From Delphinus delphis (taxonomy: Eukaryota; Chordata; Mammalia; Artiodactyla; Delphinidae), in assembly GCF_949987515.2 (NCBI RefSeq), contig NC_082697.1, positions 19,289,730 to 19,353,729 of the forward strand: 64,000 nt of DNA, read 5' to 3'. This document shows positions 43,136-54,600 of the stretch, one piece after another. A program made the translations under genes and the position numbers. A model generated the notes under the pieces. It was not told where the DNA came from, did no database searches, and was given only the letters and a program-made list of their open reading frames with translations. Positions within the stretch are counted from its first letter, which is position 1. Every line of letters starts with the position of its first letter.

Positions 43136-43980
43136 TGAGCTTTGAAGGGGGAGTGGTACCTCTATAAGTGAATCTCATAACTCCTTCACTGTCCACGGAA
43201 GAGGCAGCAAGACTGGTCATGGTCAGCACAGAGGCCAGAGCAGAAACAAGTTAGGAATCATGGGCCTGGAGCCGGACCCCTTCCTGGGGTCTCCTCTCCC
43301 CTGCAGGGATCCTCAACATTTCCCAGGGTCTGGCCACTGCAGGCATTGTGCCAAGAAAAGCCAAAGGTTTAGTCTACAAGATTCCTTTTGGGACTCCTTC
43401 TCTGGGGAAGACATTTCAAAACAAAGCCAAATCATTTTGTTGGAGGCAGCCTCGGGAGAGATGAAGGTCGTGTTATGGCTCCCATCTGTCTGGGCGCCTA
43501 TTTCGGATTTAGCAGTGGCGTACTCACACAAATACACATATCTGAAAAATTATAACTTACAGCCATTTTCACTCAAAGAAAAACAGTTTTGGAGTTGAAG
43601 AATTTGTCATTGTCTGAAACTGATCTGGATAGTAACTCAGATGGTGCTAGCAAGAAAATCATGACCACAAATGGATGCCCAGCGCTACTGTATTTTTTAT
43701 CACAGGAATAGTTTTCTTTGGTTATTCATGAAGTTTAACGTTTCCTCATCTTTAATGGTTTCATGATTGTAGTTCATATTTAGTGAACAGTCATTTTGTT
43801 TGTGTTTGTTCCCTTTTTAATATCTATTATTAGTGTGTTGTGTTTTTCTCATTGATTTAGAAGGCTGCTTAAATAAGTGTTCCATTGTGGAATATTATGC
43901 ACCCAATAAAATGATGTTAAAAGGGATTTTCAATGATATAAAACATTACTTATGGTATTACATAAAAAAAACCATATGGT
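43136..43980. other. Single-copy sequence
   Basis: A 112-codon plus frame (43260-43598) has no recognised domain. No gene called. Confidence 0.3.
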
Positions 43981-43997
43981 TAAGTTGTATATTTTAT
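43981..43997. repeat. Target-site duplication, left (L1 at 44.0-48.3 kb)
   Basis: taagttgtatattttat at the L1 tail side, matching taagttgtatgttttat at 48304-48320 with one mismatch. Confidence 0.85.
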
Positions 43998-46900
43998 TTT
44001 TTATTTATTTATTTACTCTTTAAACATCTTTATTGGAGTATAATTGCTTTACAACGGTGTGTTAGTTTCTGCTGTATAACAAAGTGAATCAGCTATACAT
44101 ATACATATGTTCCCATATCTCCTCCCTCTTGAGTCTCACTCCCACCCTCCCTATCCCACCCCTCTAGGTGGAAACCAAGCACCAAGCTGATCTCCCTGTG
44201 CTATGTGGCTGCTTCCCACTAGCTATCAATTTTACATTTGGTAGTGTATATATGTCCATGCCACTCTCTCACTTCATCCCAGGTTACCCTTCCCTCTCGC
44301 CATATCCCCAAGTTCATTCTCTATGTCTGCATCTTTATTCCTGTCCTGCTCCTAAGTTCTTCAGAACGATTTTTTTTCTTTTTTTAGATACCATATATAT
44401 GTGTTAGCATATGGTATTGTTTTTCTCTTTCTGAGTTACTTCACTCTGTATGACAGTCTCTAGGTCCATCCACCTCACTACAAATAACTCAATTTCATTT
44501 CTTTTTATGGCTGAGTAATATTCCATTGTATATATGTGCCACATCTTCTTTATTCATTCATCTGTCGATGGACACTTAGGTTGCTTCCATGTCCTGGCTA
44601 TTGTAAATAGATCTTCAGTGAACGTTATGGTACATGACTTTGAATTATGGTTTTCTCAGGGTATATGCCCAACAGTGGGATTACTGGGTCGTATGGTAGT
44701 TCTATTTTTAGTTTTTAAGGAACCTCCACACTGTTCTTCATAGTGTCTGTATCAATTTACATTCCCACCAACAGTGCAAGAGGGTTCCCTTTTCTCCACA
44801 CCCTCTCCAGCATTTATTGTTTGTAGATTTTTTGATGATGGCCATTCTGACTGGTGTGAGGTGATACCTCATTGTAGTTTTGATTTCCATTTCTCTAATG
44901 ATTAGTGATGTTGAGCATCCTTTCATGTGTTTGTTGGCATTCTGTGTATCTTCTTTGGAGAAATGTCTATTTAGGTCTTCTGCCCATTTCTGGATTGGGT
45001 TGTTTGTTTTTTTTGTTATTGAGCTGCATGAGCTGCTTGTATATTTTGGAGCTTAATCCTTTGTCAGTTGCTTCATTTGCAAATATTTTCTCCCATTCTG
45101 AGGGTTGTCTTTTCACCTTGTTTATGGTTTCCTTTGCTGTGCAAAAGCTTTTAAGTTTCATTAGGTCCCATTTGTTTATTTTTGTTTTTATTTCCATTTC
45201 TCTAGGAGGTGGGTCAAAAAGGATATTGCTGTGATTTATGTCATAGAGTGTTCTGCCTATGTTTTCCTCTAAGAGTTTTATAGTGCCTGGACTTACATTT
45301 AGGTCTTTAATCCATTTTGAGTTTATTTTTGTGTATGGTGTTAGGGAATGTTCTAATTTCATTCTTTTACATGTAGCTGTCCAGTTTTCCCAGCACCACT
45401 TATTGAAGGAGCTGTCTTTTCTCCATTATATATTCTTGCCTCCTTTATCAAAGATAAGGTGACCATATGTGCGTGGGTTTATCTCTGGGCTTTCTATCCT
45501 GTTCCATTGATCTATATTTCTGTTTTTGTGACAGTACCATACTGTCTTGATTGCTGTAGCTTTGTAGTATAGTCTGAAGTCAGGGAGACTGATTCCTCCT
45601 GCTCCATTTTTCTTTCTTAAGATTGTTTTGGTTATTTGGGGTCTTTTGTGTTTTCATACAAATTGTGAAATTTTTTGTTCTAGTTCTGGGAAAAATACCA
45701 TTGGTACTTTGATAGGGATTGCATTGAATCTGTAGATTGCTTTGAGAAGTATGGTCATTTTCACAATGTTGATTCTTCCAATCCAAGAACATGGTATATC
45801 TCTCCATCTGTTTGCATCATCTTTAATTACTTTCATCAGTGTCTTATAGTTTTCTGCATACAGGTCATTTGTCTCCTTAGGTAGGTGTATACCTAGGTAT
45901 TTTATTCTTTTTGTTGCAGTGGTAAATGGGAGTATTTCCTTAATTTCTCTTTCAGATTTTTCATCATTACTGTATAGGAATGCAAGAGATTTCTGTGCAT
46001 TAATTTTATATCCTGATACTTTACCAAATTCATTGATTAGCTCTAGTGGTTTTCTGGTAGCATCTTTAGGATTCTCTATGTATAGTTTCATGTCATCTGC
46101 AAACAGTGAAAGTTTTACTTCTTTTCCAATTTGGATTCCTTTTATTTCTTTTTATTCTTTGATTGCTGTGGCTAAAACTTCCAAAACTATGCTGAATAAT
46201 ACTGGTGAGAGTGGGCAATCTTGTCTTGTTCCTGATCTCCGTGGAAATGGTTTCAGTTTTTCACCATTGAGAGTGATGTTTGCTGAGGGTTTGTCATATA
46301 CAGCCTTTATTATGTTGAGGTAGGCTCCCTCTATGCCCACTTTCTGGAGAGTTTTTATCATAAATGGGTGTTGAATTTTATCAAAAGCTTTTTCTGCATC
46401 TATTGAGATAATCATGTGGTTTTTCTCCTTCAGTTTGTTAATATGGTGTGTCACATTGATTGATTTGTGCATATTGAAGAATCCTTATGTTACTGGGATA
46501 AACCCCACTTGAACACGGTGTATGATCCTTTTAATGTGCTTTTGGATTCTGTCTGCTAGTATTTTGTCGAGGATTTTTGCATCTATGTTCATCAGTGTCG
46601 TTGGCCTGTAGTTTTCTTTTTTGTGGCATCTTTGTCTGGTTTTGGTATCAGGGTGGTGGTGGCCTCATAGAATGAGTTTGGGAGTGTTCCCCTTCTGCTA
46701 TATTTTGGAAGAGTTTGAGAAGGATAGGTGTTAGCTCTTCTCTAAATGTTTGGTAGAATTTGCCTGTGAATCCATCTGGTCCTGGGCTTGTTTGTTGGAA
46801 GATTTTTAATCACAGTCTCAATTTCAGTGCTTGTGACTGGTCTGTTTATATTTTCTATTTCTTCCTGGTTCAGTCTCAGAAGGTTGTGCTTTTCTAAGAA

Positions 46901-48303
46901 TTTGTCCATTTCTTCCAGGTTGTCCATTTTATTGGCATATAGTTGCTTATAGTAATCTCTCATTAGCCTTTGTATTTCTCCAGTTTCAGTTATTTCTCAT
47001 TTCTAATTCTAGTGATTTGAGTCTTCTCCTTTTTTTTCTTGATGAGTCTGGCTAATGGTTTATCAATTTTGTTTATCTTGTCAAAGAACGAGCTTTTAGT
47101 TCTATTGATCTTTACTATCATTTCCTTCATTTCTTTTTCATTTATTTCTGATATGATCTTTATGATTTCTTTCCTTTTGCTAACTTTGGGTTTTTGTTTT
47201 TTTTTGTTTTTCTTTCTCTAATTGCTTTACATGTAAGATTAAGTTGTTTATTTGAGATGTTTCTTGTTTCCTGAGGTAGGATTGTATTGCTATAAACTTC
47301 CCTCTTAGAGCTAATTTTGCTGCATCCCATAGGTTTTGGGTCGTCGTGTCTCCAACGTAATTTGCTTCTAGGTATTTTTTGATTTCCTCTTTTATTTCTT
47401 CAGTGATCTCTTTGTTATTTAGTAGTGCATTGTTTAACCTCCATGTGTTTGTATGTTTTACAGATTTTTTCCTGTAATTGATATCTAGTCTCCTAGTGTT
47501 GTTATCAGAAAAGATACTTGATACAATTTCAATTTTCTTAAATATTTCAAGGCTTGAGTTGTGACCCAATATATGTTCTATCCTGGAGAAAGTTCCATGA
47601 ACACTTGAGAAGAATGTGTAATCTGCTGTTTTTGGATGGAATGTCCTATAACTATAATTTAAATCCATCTTTTTTAATGTATCATTTAAAGCTTGTGTTT
47701 GCTTATTTATTTTCATTTTGGATGATCTGTCCATTGGTGAAAGTGGAGTGTTATAGTCCCCTACTATGATTGTGTTACTGTCGATTTCCCCTTTTATGGC
47801 TGTTAGCATTTGCCTTATGTATTGATGTGTTCCTATGTTGGGTGCATAAATATTTACAATTGTTATATCTTCTTCTTGGATTGACCCCTTGATCATTACT
47901 TTGTCTCTTGTAATAGTCTTTATTTTAAAGTCTATTTTATCTGATATGAGAACTGATACTCCAACTTTCTTTTGATTTCCATTTGCATGGAATATCTTTT
48001 TCCATCCCCTCACTTTCAGTCTATATGTGTCCATAGGTCTGAAGTGGGTCTCTTGTAGACAGCATGTGTACTGTTCTTCTTTTTGTATCCATTCAACCAG
48101 GCTATGTCTTTTGGTTGGAGCATTTAACCTATTTACATTTAAGGTAGTTATCAATATGTATGTTCCTATTACCATTTTCTTAATTGTTTTGGGTTTGTTA
48201 TTGTAAGTCTTTTCCTTCTCTTGTGTTTCCTGCTTAGAGAAGTTCCTTTAGCATTTGTTGTAGAGCTGGTTTAGTGGTTTTGAATTCTCTTAGCTTTTGC
48301 TTG
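43998..48303 (-). mobile_element. 5'-truncated L1 with ORF2, antisense
   Basis: About 4.3 kb. It starts with a T-rich tail complement, then 'catctttattggagtataat' (3' UTR). ORF2 occupies about 44385-48175 and the element ends about 128 bp upstream of the ORF2 start, inside the end of ORF1. The 17-bp duplication at 43981 and 48304 defines the insertion. The 3' UTR type differs from the 13.5-kb L1 and matches the copy at 52.3 kb. Confidence 0.95.
44385..48175 (-). pseudogene. L1 ORF2 pseudogene (endonuclease-reverse transcriptase)
   Basis: The initial 331-codon frame (48175-47180) spans the whole APE-type endonuclease: TTLNVNRLNAPTKRH at the start, QETHF at about residue 41, and GDYN near residue 145. 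The catalytic SDH triplet reads SDNN here, so the His expected in active L1 is Asn. Reverse transcriptase pieces follow at 46472-46152 ([14 protein letters not shown]) and 46091-45654, where the preceding bases encode FADDM. The C-terminal Cys/His motif [18 protein letters not shown] is visible in the 44926-44738 frame. Frameshifts and stops make it non-functional. No SINE interrupts this copy. Confidence 0.93.
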
Positions 48304-48320
48304 TAAGTTGTATGTTTTAT
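48304..48320. repeat. Target-site duplication, right (L1 at 44.0-48.3 kb)
   Basis: taagttgtatgttttat. See 43981-43997. Confidence 0.85.
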
Positions 48321-48459
48321 ATAATCTTAGTTATGTAAAATATATATATGAAATGACACTCCCCCTTCCAAATAAATAAAAGTTTTGGGAGAATATTTAT
48401 TGAAATATCAGGAGAAAATTTAGTTTGGTTGTTGGAATTATTGGTGATCTTAATTTATT

Positions 48460-49045
48460 TTCTTCTATTTCTTCTATTTTGTTGTATGTGCTAGTTATTA
48501 GCTTATTCCGTTTATTGCCCTGCTTGTGACACTGGAATGCCATTCCTTTGTCAGCAACACAATGGTGTGATGTATCAGTAGAGGGTGCTGGAGAGACACT
48601 GGACTAGAAAGGGGCTGTTTATCCTCGTTCTGGTATGGAGTCTTTGCTTCTCTAGTGGGAGGCAGCCAGGGACACCCAGTGACACTCACTACCAGGACAT
48701 GACATAGTACCGTGGGCTGCTTCCCCTAGCCCTGCAAAGGTGCACACTTTGGGGAAATTCTCCACCATCCAGTGGACCAAAGCAGCACCATTGTGAACCA
48801 GGTCTGGATCTCTGTTCTGGGAAGTCTTCCAAGTCTGTTCCTTCCTTGTGTTTCTTCCTCAGCCCTAGAGCTAGCGGCTGCTTCCTACTCTGCTATTCCT
48901 AAAGTCTTTGGAAACTTCTTTACCCCTTAGTTGGTAATCCCATGTTATAGTTAATAATTCTTTGTATTAAACTTTTCCTGGGCAAATTATTACATGGGTT
49001 TTGTCTCCTGTTTGAACCCTGACTGACTGATATATTGTATTTTCC
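48460..49045 (+). repeat. Unidentified interspersed-repeat-like block
   Basis: The right end, 'aataattctttgtattaaac' followed by 'ttgtctcctgtttgaaccct' and 'gactgactgata', has the look of a common mammalian repeat terminus (LTR or DNA element) that I cannot name. No open frame of note. Confidence 0.35.
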
Positions 49046-49119
49046 CCATTTTTTAGAATTCCCATCATAATCAGTAAACAAATTAATGCTTATTTGCCCT
49101 TTATTAAGATGACCAATAT

Positions 49120-49173
49120 GATATATAAATATGTATATAATATATATAATAAACACACACACACACATATATG

Positions 49174-49211
<38 letters not shown>

Positions 49212-49225
49212 TATATATGTGTGTG
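49120..49225 (+). repeat. (TA)n/(CA)n compound microsatellite
   Basis: Alternating (ta)n and (ca)n blocks, with about 14 CA units at 49178-49206. Confidence 0.95.
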
Positions 49226-50480
49226 TTCCTTAATATAAAACTCTTTTTTTCAATTGTTTGGAACAAACATTATTTTTTATTGTAATAAATAATAAAATAG
49301 TAATATAGGGATACCTTGTTTTATTGCACTTTGCTTTATTGTGTTTTGCAGATATTGCATTTTTTACAAATGGAAGGTTGTGACAATCCTGTGTCCAGCA
49401 AGTCTATTGGTATAATTTTTTCAACAATATTTGCTCACTCCTTGTCTCTGTGTCACATTTGGATAATTCTTACAATATTTCAAACTTTTTCATTATTAGT
49501 ATATTTGTTAAGGTGATCTGTGATGGGTGATCTTTGACATTACAATTGTAATTGTTTTGGGGGGCCGTGAACCATGCCCATATAAAATGGCAAATTTATG
49601 ACTGCTCCACCAACCAGCTGTTCTCCCAAGTCTCTCCTGCTCCTTGGGCCTCACTATTCCCTGAGACACAACAGTAATGGAAAAGCCAATTAATAACCTT
49701 ACAATGCCTCTAAGTGAAAGGAAAAGTTGCATGTCTCTTGCTTTAAATCAGGAGCTGGAAACGGTTAAGCTTAGTGAGGAAGGCAAGGTGAAGGCTGAGA
49801 CAGGCCAAAAGCAAGCCCTCTTGCACCAAACAGTTAGCCAAGTTGTTAATGCGAAGGAAAAGTTCTTGAAGGAAATTAAAAGTGCTACTCCAGTGAATAC
49901 ATCAATGATCAGAAAGTGAAACAGCCTTACTGCTCATATGGAGAAAGTTTGAGTGGTCTGGATAGAAGATCAAACTAGCCACAGCATTCCTCAATCCAGA
50001 AAAAGGCCCTAACTCTCTTTAATTCTATGAAGGCTGAGAGCAGTGAGGAAGCTGCAGGAGCAAAGTTTGAAACCAGCAGAGGTTGGTTTATGAGTTTAAG
50101 GGAAGAAGTTCTCTCCATAAAATAAAAGTGCAAGGTAAAGCAGCAAGGGCTGATGTAGAAGCTGCAGCAAGTTATCCAGGAGATCTAGCTAAGATAATCA
50201 ATGAAGGTGGCCACACTAAACAACAGCTTTTCAGTGCAGACAAAACAGCCTTCTATTGGAAGAAGATGCCATCTAGGGCCTTCATAGCTAGAGACAAGTC
50301 AACTCCTGGCTTCAAAATTTCAAAGGTCAGGCTGACTTTCTTGTTAGGGGCTAATCCAGCTGTTGACTAAGTTGAAGCCAACGTGCATTTCCCATTCTAA
50401 AAATTCTAGGACCCTTAAGAATTATGCTAAATCTACTCTGCCTGTGCACTATAAATGGAACAACAAAACCTGGATGGCAG

Positions 50481-50490
50481 CACATCTTTT
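50481..50490. repeat. SINE target-site duplication, left
   Basis: cacatctttt, repeated at 50706-50715. Removing one copy plus the SINE rejoins the transposase frame. Confidence 0.9.
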
Positions 50491-50705
50491 TTTTTTTTTT
50501 TTTTGCGGTACGTGGACCTCTCACTGCTCTCACTGTTGTGGCCTCTCCCGTTGCAGAGCACAGGCTCTGGACGCGCAGGCTCAGAGGCCATGGCTCACGG
50601 GCCCAGCCGCTCCGCGGCATGTGGGATCTTCCCGGACCGGGGCACGAACCCGTGTCCCCCGCATCGGCAGGCGGACTCTCAACCACTGCGCCACCAGGGA
50701 AGCCC
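50491..50705 (-). mobile_element. CHR SINE nested in Tigger1 transposase
   Basis: Antisense CHR SINE with an uninterrupted T tail complement, 'cactgttgtggcctctcccg', 'ggctctggacgcgcaggctc', 'ccgctccgcggcatgtggga' and 'caaccactgcgccaccaggg'. It is CpG-rich and shows the fewest decayed CpGs of the six CHR copies, so it looks youngest. It accounts for chance open frames up to 147 codons across it. Confidence 0.95.
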
Positions 50706-51884
50706 CACATCTTTTTACAACATGGTTTCCCGAATATTTTAAGCCCACTGTTGAGACCTTTTGGCTCAGAAAAAAAAGATTCCTTTAAAAACATTACTGC
50801 TCATTGACAATGCACCTGGTCACCCAAGAGCTCTGATGGAGATGTACAATGAGATTAATGCTTTTTTCATGCCTGCTGACACATCGTCTGTTCTGCAGCC
50901 CAAAGATCAAGGAGTCATTTTGATATTCACGTCTTATTATTTAAGAAATACATTTTCTAAAGCTATAGCTGCCGTAGATAGTGATTCCTATGATGGATCT
51001 GGGCAAAGTCAATTGACAACTTTCTGGAAATGATTCACCATTCTAGATGCTATTAAGAACATTCAATATTCATGGGAAGAGGTCAAAATACCAACATTAA
51101 CAGAAGTTTGGAATAAGTTGATTCCAACCCTCATGGATAACTTTGAGGGGTTCAAGACTTCAGTGGAGGAAGTAACTGTAAATAGGGTGGATATAGCAAG
51201 AGAACTAGAATTAGAAAGGGAGCCTGAAGATGTGACTGAATTGCTGCAATCTCATACTAAAACTTGAGCCGATGAGGAGTTGCTTCTTATGGATGAGCAG
51301 AGAAAACAGCTTCTTGAAATGGAATCTACTCCTGGTGAAGATGCTGTGAAGATTGTTGAAATGGCAACAAAGAATTTAGAATATTACATAAACTTAGTTG
51401 ATAAAGCAGCAGCAGGATTTGAGAGGATTGACTCTAGTTTTGAAATAAGTTCTACTGTGGGTAAAATTGTATCAAACACCATTGCATGCTACAGAGAAAT
51501 TGTTTGTGAAAGTAAACTTCACTGTTGTATTATTTTAAGAAATTGTCACAGTCACACCAACCTCAGCAGCCACCACTCTGATCAGTCAGCAGCCATCAAC
51601 ATCGAGGCAAGACCCTCACCAGCAAAAAACTACAACTCACTGAAGGTTCAGATGACGGTCAGCAATTTTTAGCAGTAAGGCATTTTTTAATTAAAGTATG
51701 TAGATTGTTGTTTTTAGACATAATGCAGCTGCCCACTTAATAGACTGCAGTATAGTGTAATCATAACTTTTACTTGCACTGGAAAACCAAAAAATTCATG
51801 TGACTGGCTTTATTGCAATATTTGCTGTATTGCAGTGGTCTGGAACCAAACCTGCAACATTTCTGAGGTATGCCTGTAAATAAT

Positions 51885-52309
51885 AATAATTTTTTTCATA
51901 AACCATTCAGTACTTGTGACTAATTTTGGTATAGCACTCTCATGGCTATGATGATAAGTGGCACTTTTCTTTTGGTCAGGTTCTGCCATGAAGGTTTCAT
52001 TTACTTTATTTGAACTTGTAGTTTTCTATCAGTTTATATGTCCTGGGGAAAGGAATATGCTGTAGAGATTGCCATATGGAAGTTTTAAGGTGATCACCAG
52101 TAAAACCACCTGGGTTCTGAGATGTTTGGGGAAGTAATTTTTCTTCTTTGGTTGTCGGCATAACTCTGCGTCAAGCCAGTGATGGAATCACACAGTGGCC
52201 CAGGGCCATGAAGAGTTGTCGGGAAGCTCAACTCAGATTCTGATTGATATTCAATGAAAGATAATGGAAATCCAACTTTTGTCTGTTGTTCATGGACTCT
52301 CCTCTTCTC
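51885..52309. other. Single-copy sequence
   Basis: No gene seen between Tigger1 and the following L1. Confidence 0.3.
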
Positions 52310-52324
52310 TCTCCTGACCATTCT
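52310..52324. repeat. Target-site duplication, left (L1 at 52.3-53.6 kb)
   Basis: tctcctgaccattct, identical to 53627-53641. Confidence 0.95.
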
Positions 52325-52734
52325 ATTTTTAATTTTATTATTTATTTATTTAACATCTTTATTGGAGTATGATTGCTTTACAATGGTGTGTTAGTCTCTG
52401 CTTTATAACAAAGAGAATCAGCTATACATATACATATGTCCCCATATCTCTTCCCTCTTGCGTCTCCCTCCCTCCCACCCTCCCTATCCCACCCCTCTAG
52501 GTGGTCACAAAGCACCGAGCCGATCTCCTTGTGCTATGTGGCTGCTTCCCACTAGCTATCAATTTTACATTTGGTAATGTAAAATTACCAAAGTGTATGT
52601 ATGTCCATGCCACTCTCTCACTTTGTCCCAGCTTACCCTTCCCCTTCCTTGTGTGCTCAAGTCCATTCTCTATGCCTGCCTCTTTATTCTTGTCCTGCCC
52701 CTAGGTCCTTCAGAACCATTTTTTTTTTTTTAGA

Positions 52735-53626
52735 TTCCATATATATGTGTTAGCATATGGTATTTGTTTTTCTCTTTCTGACTTACTTCACTCTATATGA
52801 CAGATTCTAGGTCCATCCACCTCACTACAAATAACTCAATTTCATTTCTCTTTATGGCTGAGTAATATTCCATTGTATATATGTGCCACATCTTCTTTAT
52901 CCATTCATCTGTCAGTGGACACTTAGGTTGCTTCCATATCCTGGCTATTGTAAATAGAGCTGCAATGAACATTGTGGTCCATGACTCTTTTTTTTTTTTT
53001 TTCGGTACCTGGGCCTCTCACTGTTGTGGCCTCTCCCATTGCGGAGCACAGGCTCCGGAAGCACAGGCTCAGCGGCCATGGCTCACGGGCCCAGCTGCTC
53101 CGTGGCATGTGGGATCTTCCTGGACCAGGGCACGAACCTGTGTCCCCTGCATCAGCAGGCGGACTCTCAACCACTGTGTCACCAGGGAAGCCCATGACTC
53201 TTTTTGAATTATGGTTTTCTCAGGGTATGTGCTCAGTAGTGGGATTGCTGGGTCGTATGGTAGTTTTATTTTTAGATTTTTAAGGAACTTCCATACTGTT
53301 CTCCATAGTGGCTGTATCAATTTACATTCCCACCAACAGTGCAAGAGGGTTCCCTTTTCTCCACACCCTCTCCAGCATTTATTGTTTGTAGATTTTTTGA
53401 CGATGTCCATTCTGACTGGTGTGAGGTGATACCTCACTGTAGTTTTGATTTCCATTTCTCTAATGATTAGTGATGTTGAGCATCTTTCATGCGTTTGTTG
53501 GCAATCTGTATATCTTGTTTGAAGAAATGTCTATTTAGGTCTTCTGCCCATTTTTGGATTGGGTTTTTTTGTTTTGTTATATTGAGCTGCATGAGCTGCT
53601 TGTAAATTTTGGAGATTAATCTTTTG
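52735..53626 (-). pseudogene. L1 ORF2 C-terminal remnant
   Basis: Only the carboxy-terminal part of ORF2p is present, with the intact C-x3-C-x7-H-x4-C motif. The SINE at 52993-53192 cuts it. There is no endonuclease or reverse transcriptase core, so it cannot act by itself. Confidence 0.88.
52993..53192 (-). mobile_element. CHR SINE nested in L1
   Basis: Antisense CHR SINE between duplicated catgactcttttt at 52980-52992 and 53193-53205. It includes 'tctcactgttgtggcctctc', 'ggctccggaagcacaggctc' and 'accagggaagc'. Inserted after the L1. Confidence 0.95.
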
Positions 53627-53641
53627 TCTCCTGACCATTCT
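53627..53641. repeat. Target-site duplication, right (L1 at 52.3-53.6 kb)
   Basis: tctcctgaccattct. Perfect copy of 52310-52324. Confidence 0.95.
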
Positions 53642-53799
53642 TGAGTCAGTTAAAATCAACAGTGCTTTGGGTACCACTGTGAAAGAGCCATGAGAGATGT
53701 TGAGTCATATAAAGGCCTGAACTTACCCTCAAGGAGTTAGCTATACAACTGAAGAAAAAGGAGCTACTCTGCATTCACCGGGAGCCAAGGACAGCGGTG

Positions 53800-54000
53800 G
53801 ATGCTTTCTGTCCAGTTTCTCACTTAACTCTCACCCAGTCATGAGAAATATAGGTTATTGTTCCCTCTTTGCAGAAGAGAAAGTTCAGTTTCAAAGGTAA
53901 AGGAACTTGTTCAAGATCATTCAATTAGCAAATGGCAGAGATGAGCTATAAACATAGGTCTATTGACTCTAAATCTCTTATGGTTTCCCTAAAACATCGT
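53800..54000 (-). repeat. MIR SINE, antisense
   Basis: 'tctcacttaactctcaccca', 'ttgttccctctttgcagaag', 'aggaacttgttcaagatcat' and 'caaatggcagagatgagcta' in antisense MIR order. Confidence 0.8.
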
Positions 54001-54477
54001 TTTTCATAAACACATCATTACCAAGCAAATCACCTATTTAAGTAACTGATGAAGGGCTTAGAAAGCCAGAGGGATATAAGGTGAGCTGGGAAGGGTTCAT
54101 GAAAGAGGCAAAGTGGTTGCTTTACTCTGCTTTCCGGGATCATTACTTTCTTGTTCTGCTAATTTGACAACTCATCGTGTGCTCTTTGGGACACTGCTTG
54201 TGCTGGTGTCTTGGGCAGTCATTTCCACCTGATAGCATGAATTAGCTGTTCATGTCTCCTCCCCACACAATGAGGTCATCAGCACCCAAGGACTTGAATC
54301 CAAGTCTTTGGGATCCAAGTCCTGTGCTCCCTCCACCCAAGGAAACTCTGCCTGAGTGTCAGAATCAGAACTGGAAGGGCCTGGGCTCCTTGGAAATATT
54401 AGGGGGTGCTTTTCCAGCCATAAGATAATGTGATAATATTACTTTACATTTGTACCAAAATTCCCTTTTATATTGAG
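54001..54477. other. Single-copy sequence
   Basis: No gene or named repeat. A local 'ccaagtctttgggatccaag' tract repeats the word ccaagt three times near 54286-54322. Confidence 0.3.
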
Positions 54478-54600
54478 AAGATTGGCTTTAACCTTCACTC
54501 TGCCACTGATTTACTATGTGATCTTGGGCAAATCACTTCTCTTTTAGGGGCTTTAATTTCTGGATTTGTAAGTGACGGATTTGATGTTTGTGGTCTATAA
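54478..54600 (+). repeat. MIR SINE
   Basis: 'ctctgccactgatttactat' 'gtgatcttgggcaaatcact' is a strong MIR core match. Confidence 0.88.

Larger units (their letters stand above)
49677..51672 (+). pseudogene. Tigger1 transposase pseudogene (DDE, CENP-B-like)
   Basis: The enzyme would bind the element ends with CENP-B-type helix-turn-helix domains and cut and rejoin DNA with a DDE/D catalytic triad. The N-terminal piece is 49677-49919 ([18 protein letters not shown] and [20 protein letters not shown]). The 50083-50370 piece holds the first acidic site ([16 protein letters not shown]; the second motif residue is Lys here). The 50761-51033 piece holds [20 protein letters not shown] and LQPKDQGVI with the second and third Asp. 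The C-terminal tail is 51280-51672. Frameshifts separate these pieces. A CHR SINE splits the gene between the first and second catalytic sites. Confidence 0.92.
49306..51876 (+). mobile_element. Tigger1-type (pogo family) DNA transposon, nearly complete
   Basis: The left end tagggatacc and right end ggtatgcctg are inverted-repeat termini of the Tigger1 type (the family end is a caggcatacc form). TA is duplicated on both sides (49304-49305 and 51877-51878). Without the nested SINE and its duplication (about 225 bp) the element is about 2.35 kb, close to the 2.4-kb family length. It encodes a decayed DDE transposase. Tigger1 moved in early placental mammals, so this is a fossil copy. Confidence 0.93.
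52325..53626 (-). mobile_element. 5'-truncated L1 tail, antisense
   Basis: Starts with an A-rich tail complement and 'acatctttattggagtatga', passes through the same 3' UTR type as the 44-kb L1, and stops inside ORF2. It is about 1.1 kb without its nested SINE. A perfect 15-bp target-site duplication flanks it. It retains the last part of ORF2 ([38 protein letters not shown]) in the 53455-53069 frame. Confidence 0.95.

Noticed and set aside
50351..50807. Several 90-147 codon frames on both strands
   Set aside because: They run through the CHR SINE, which is CpG-rich and open by chance.
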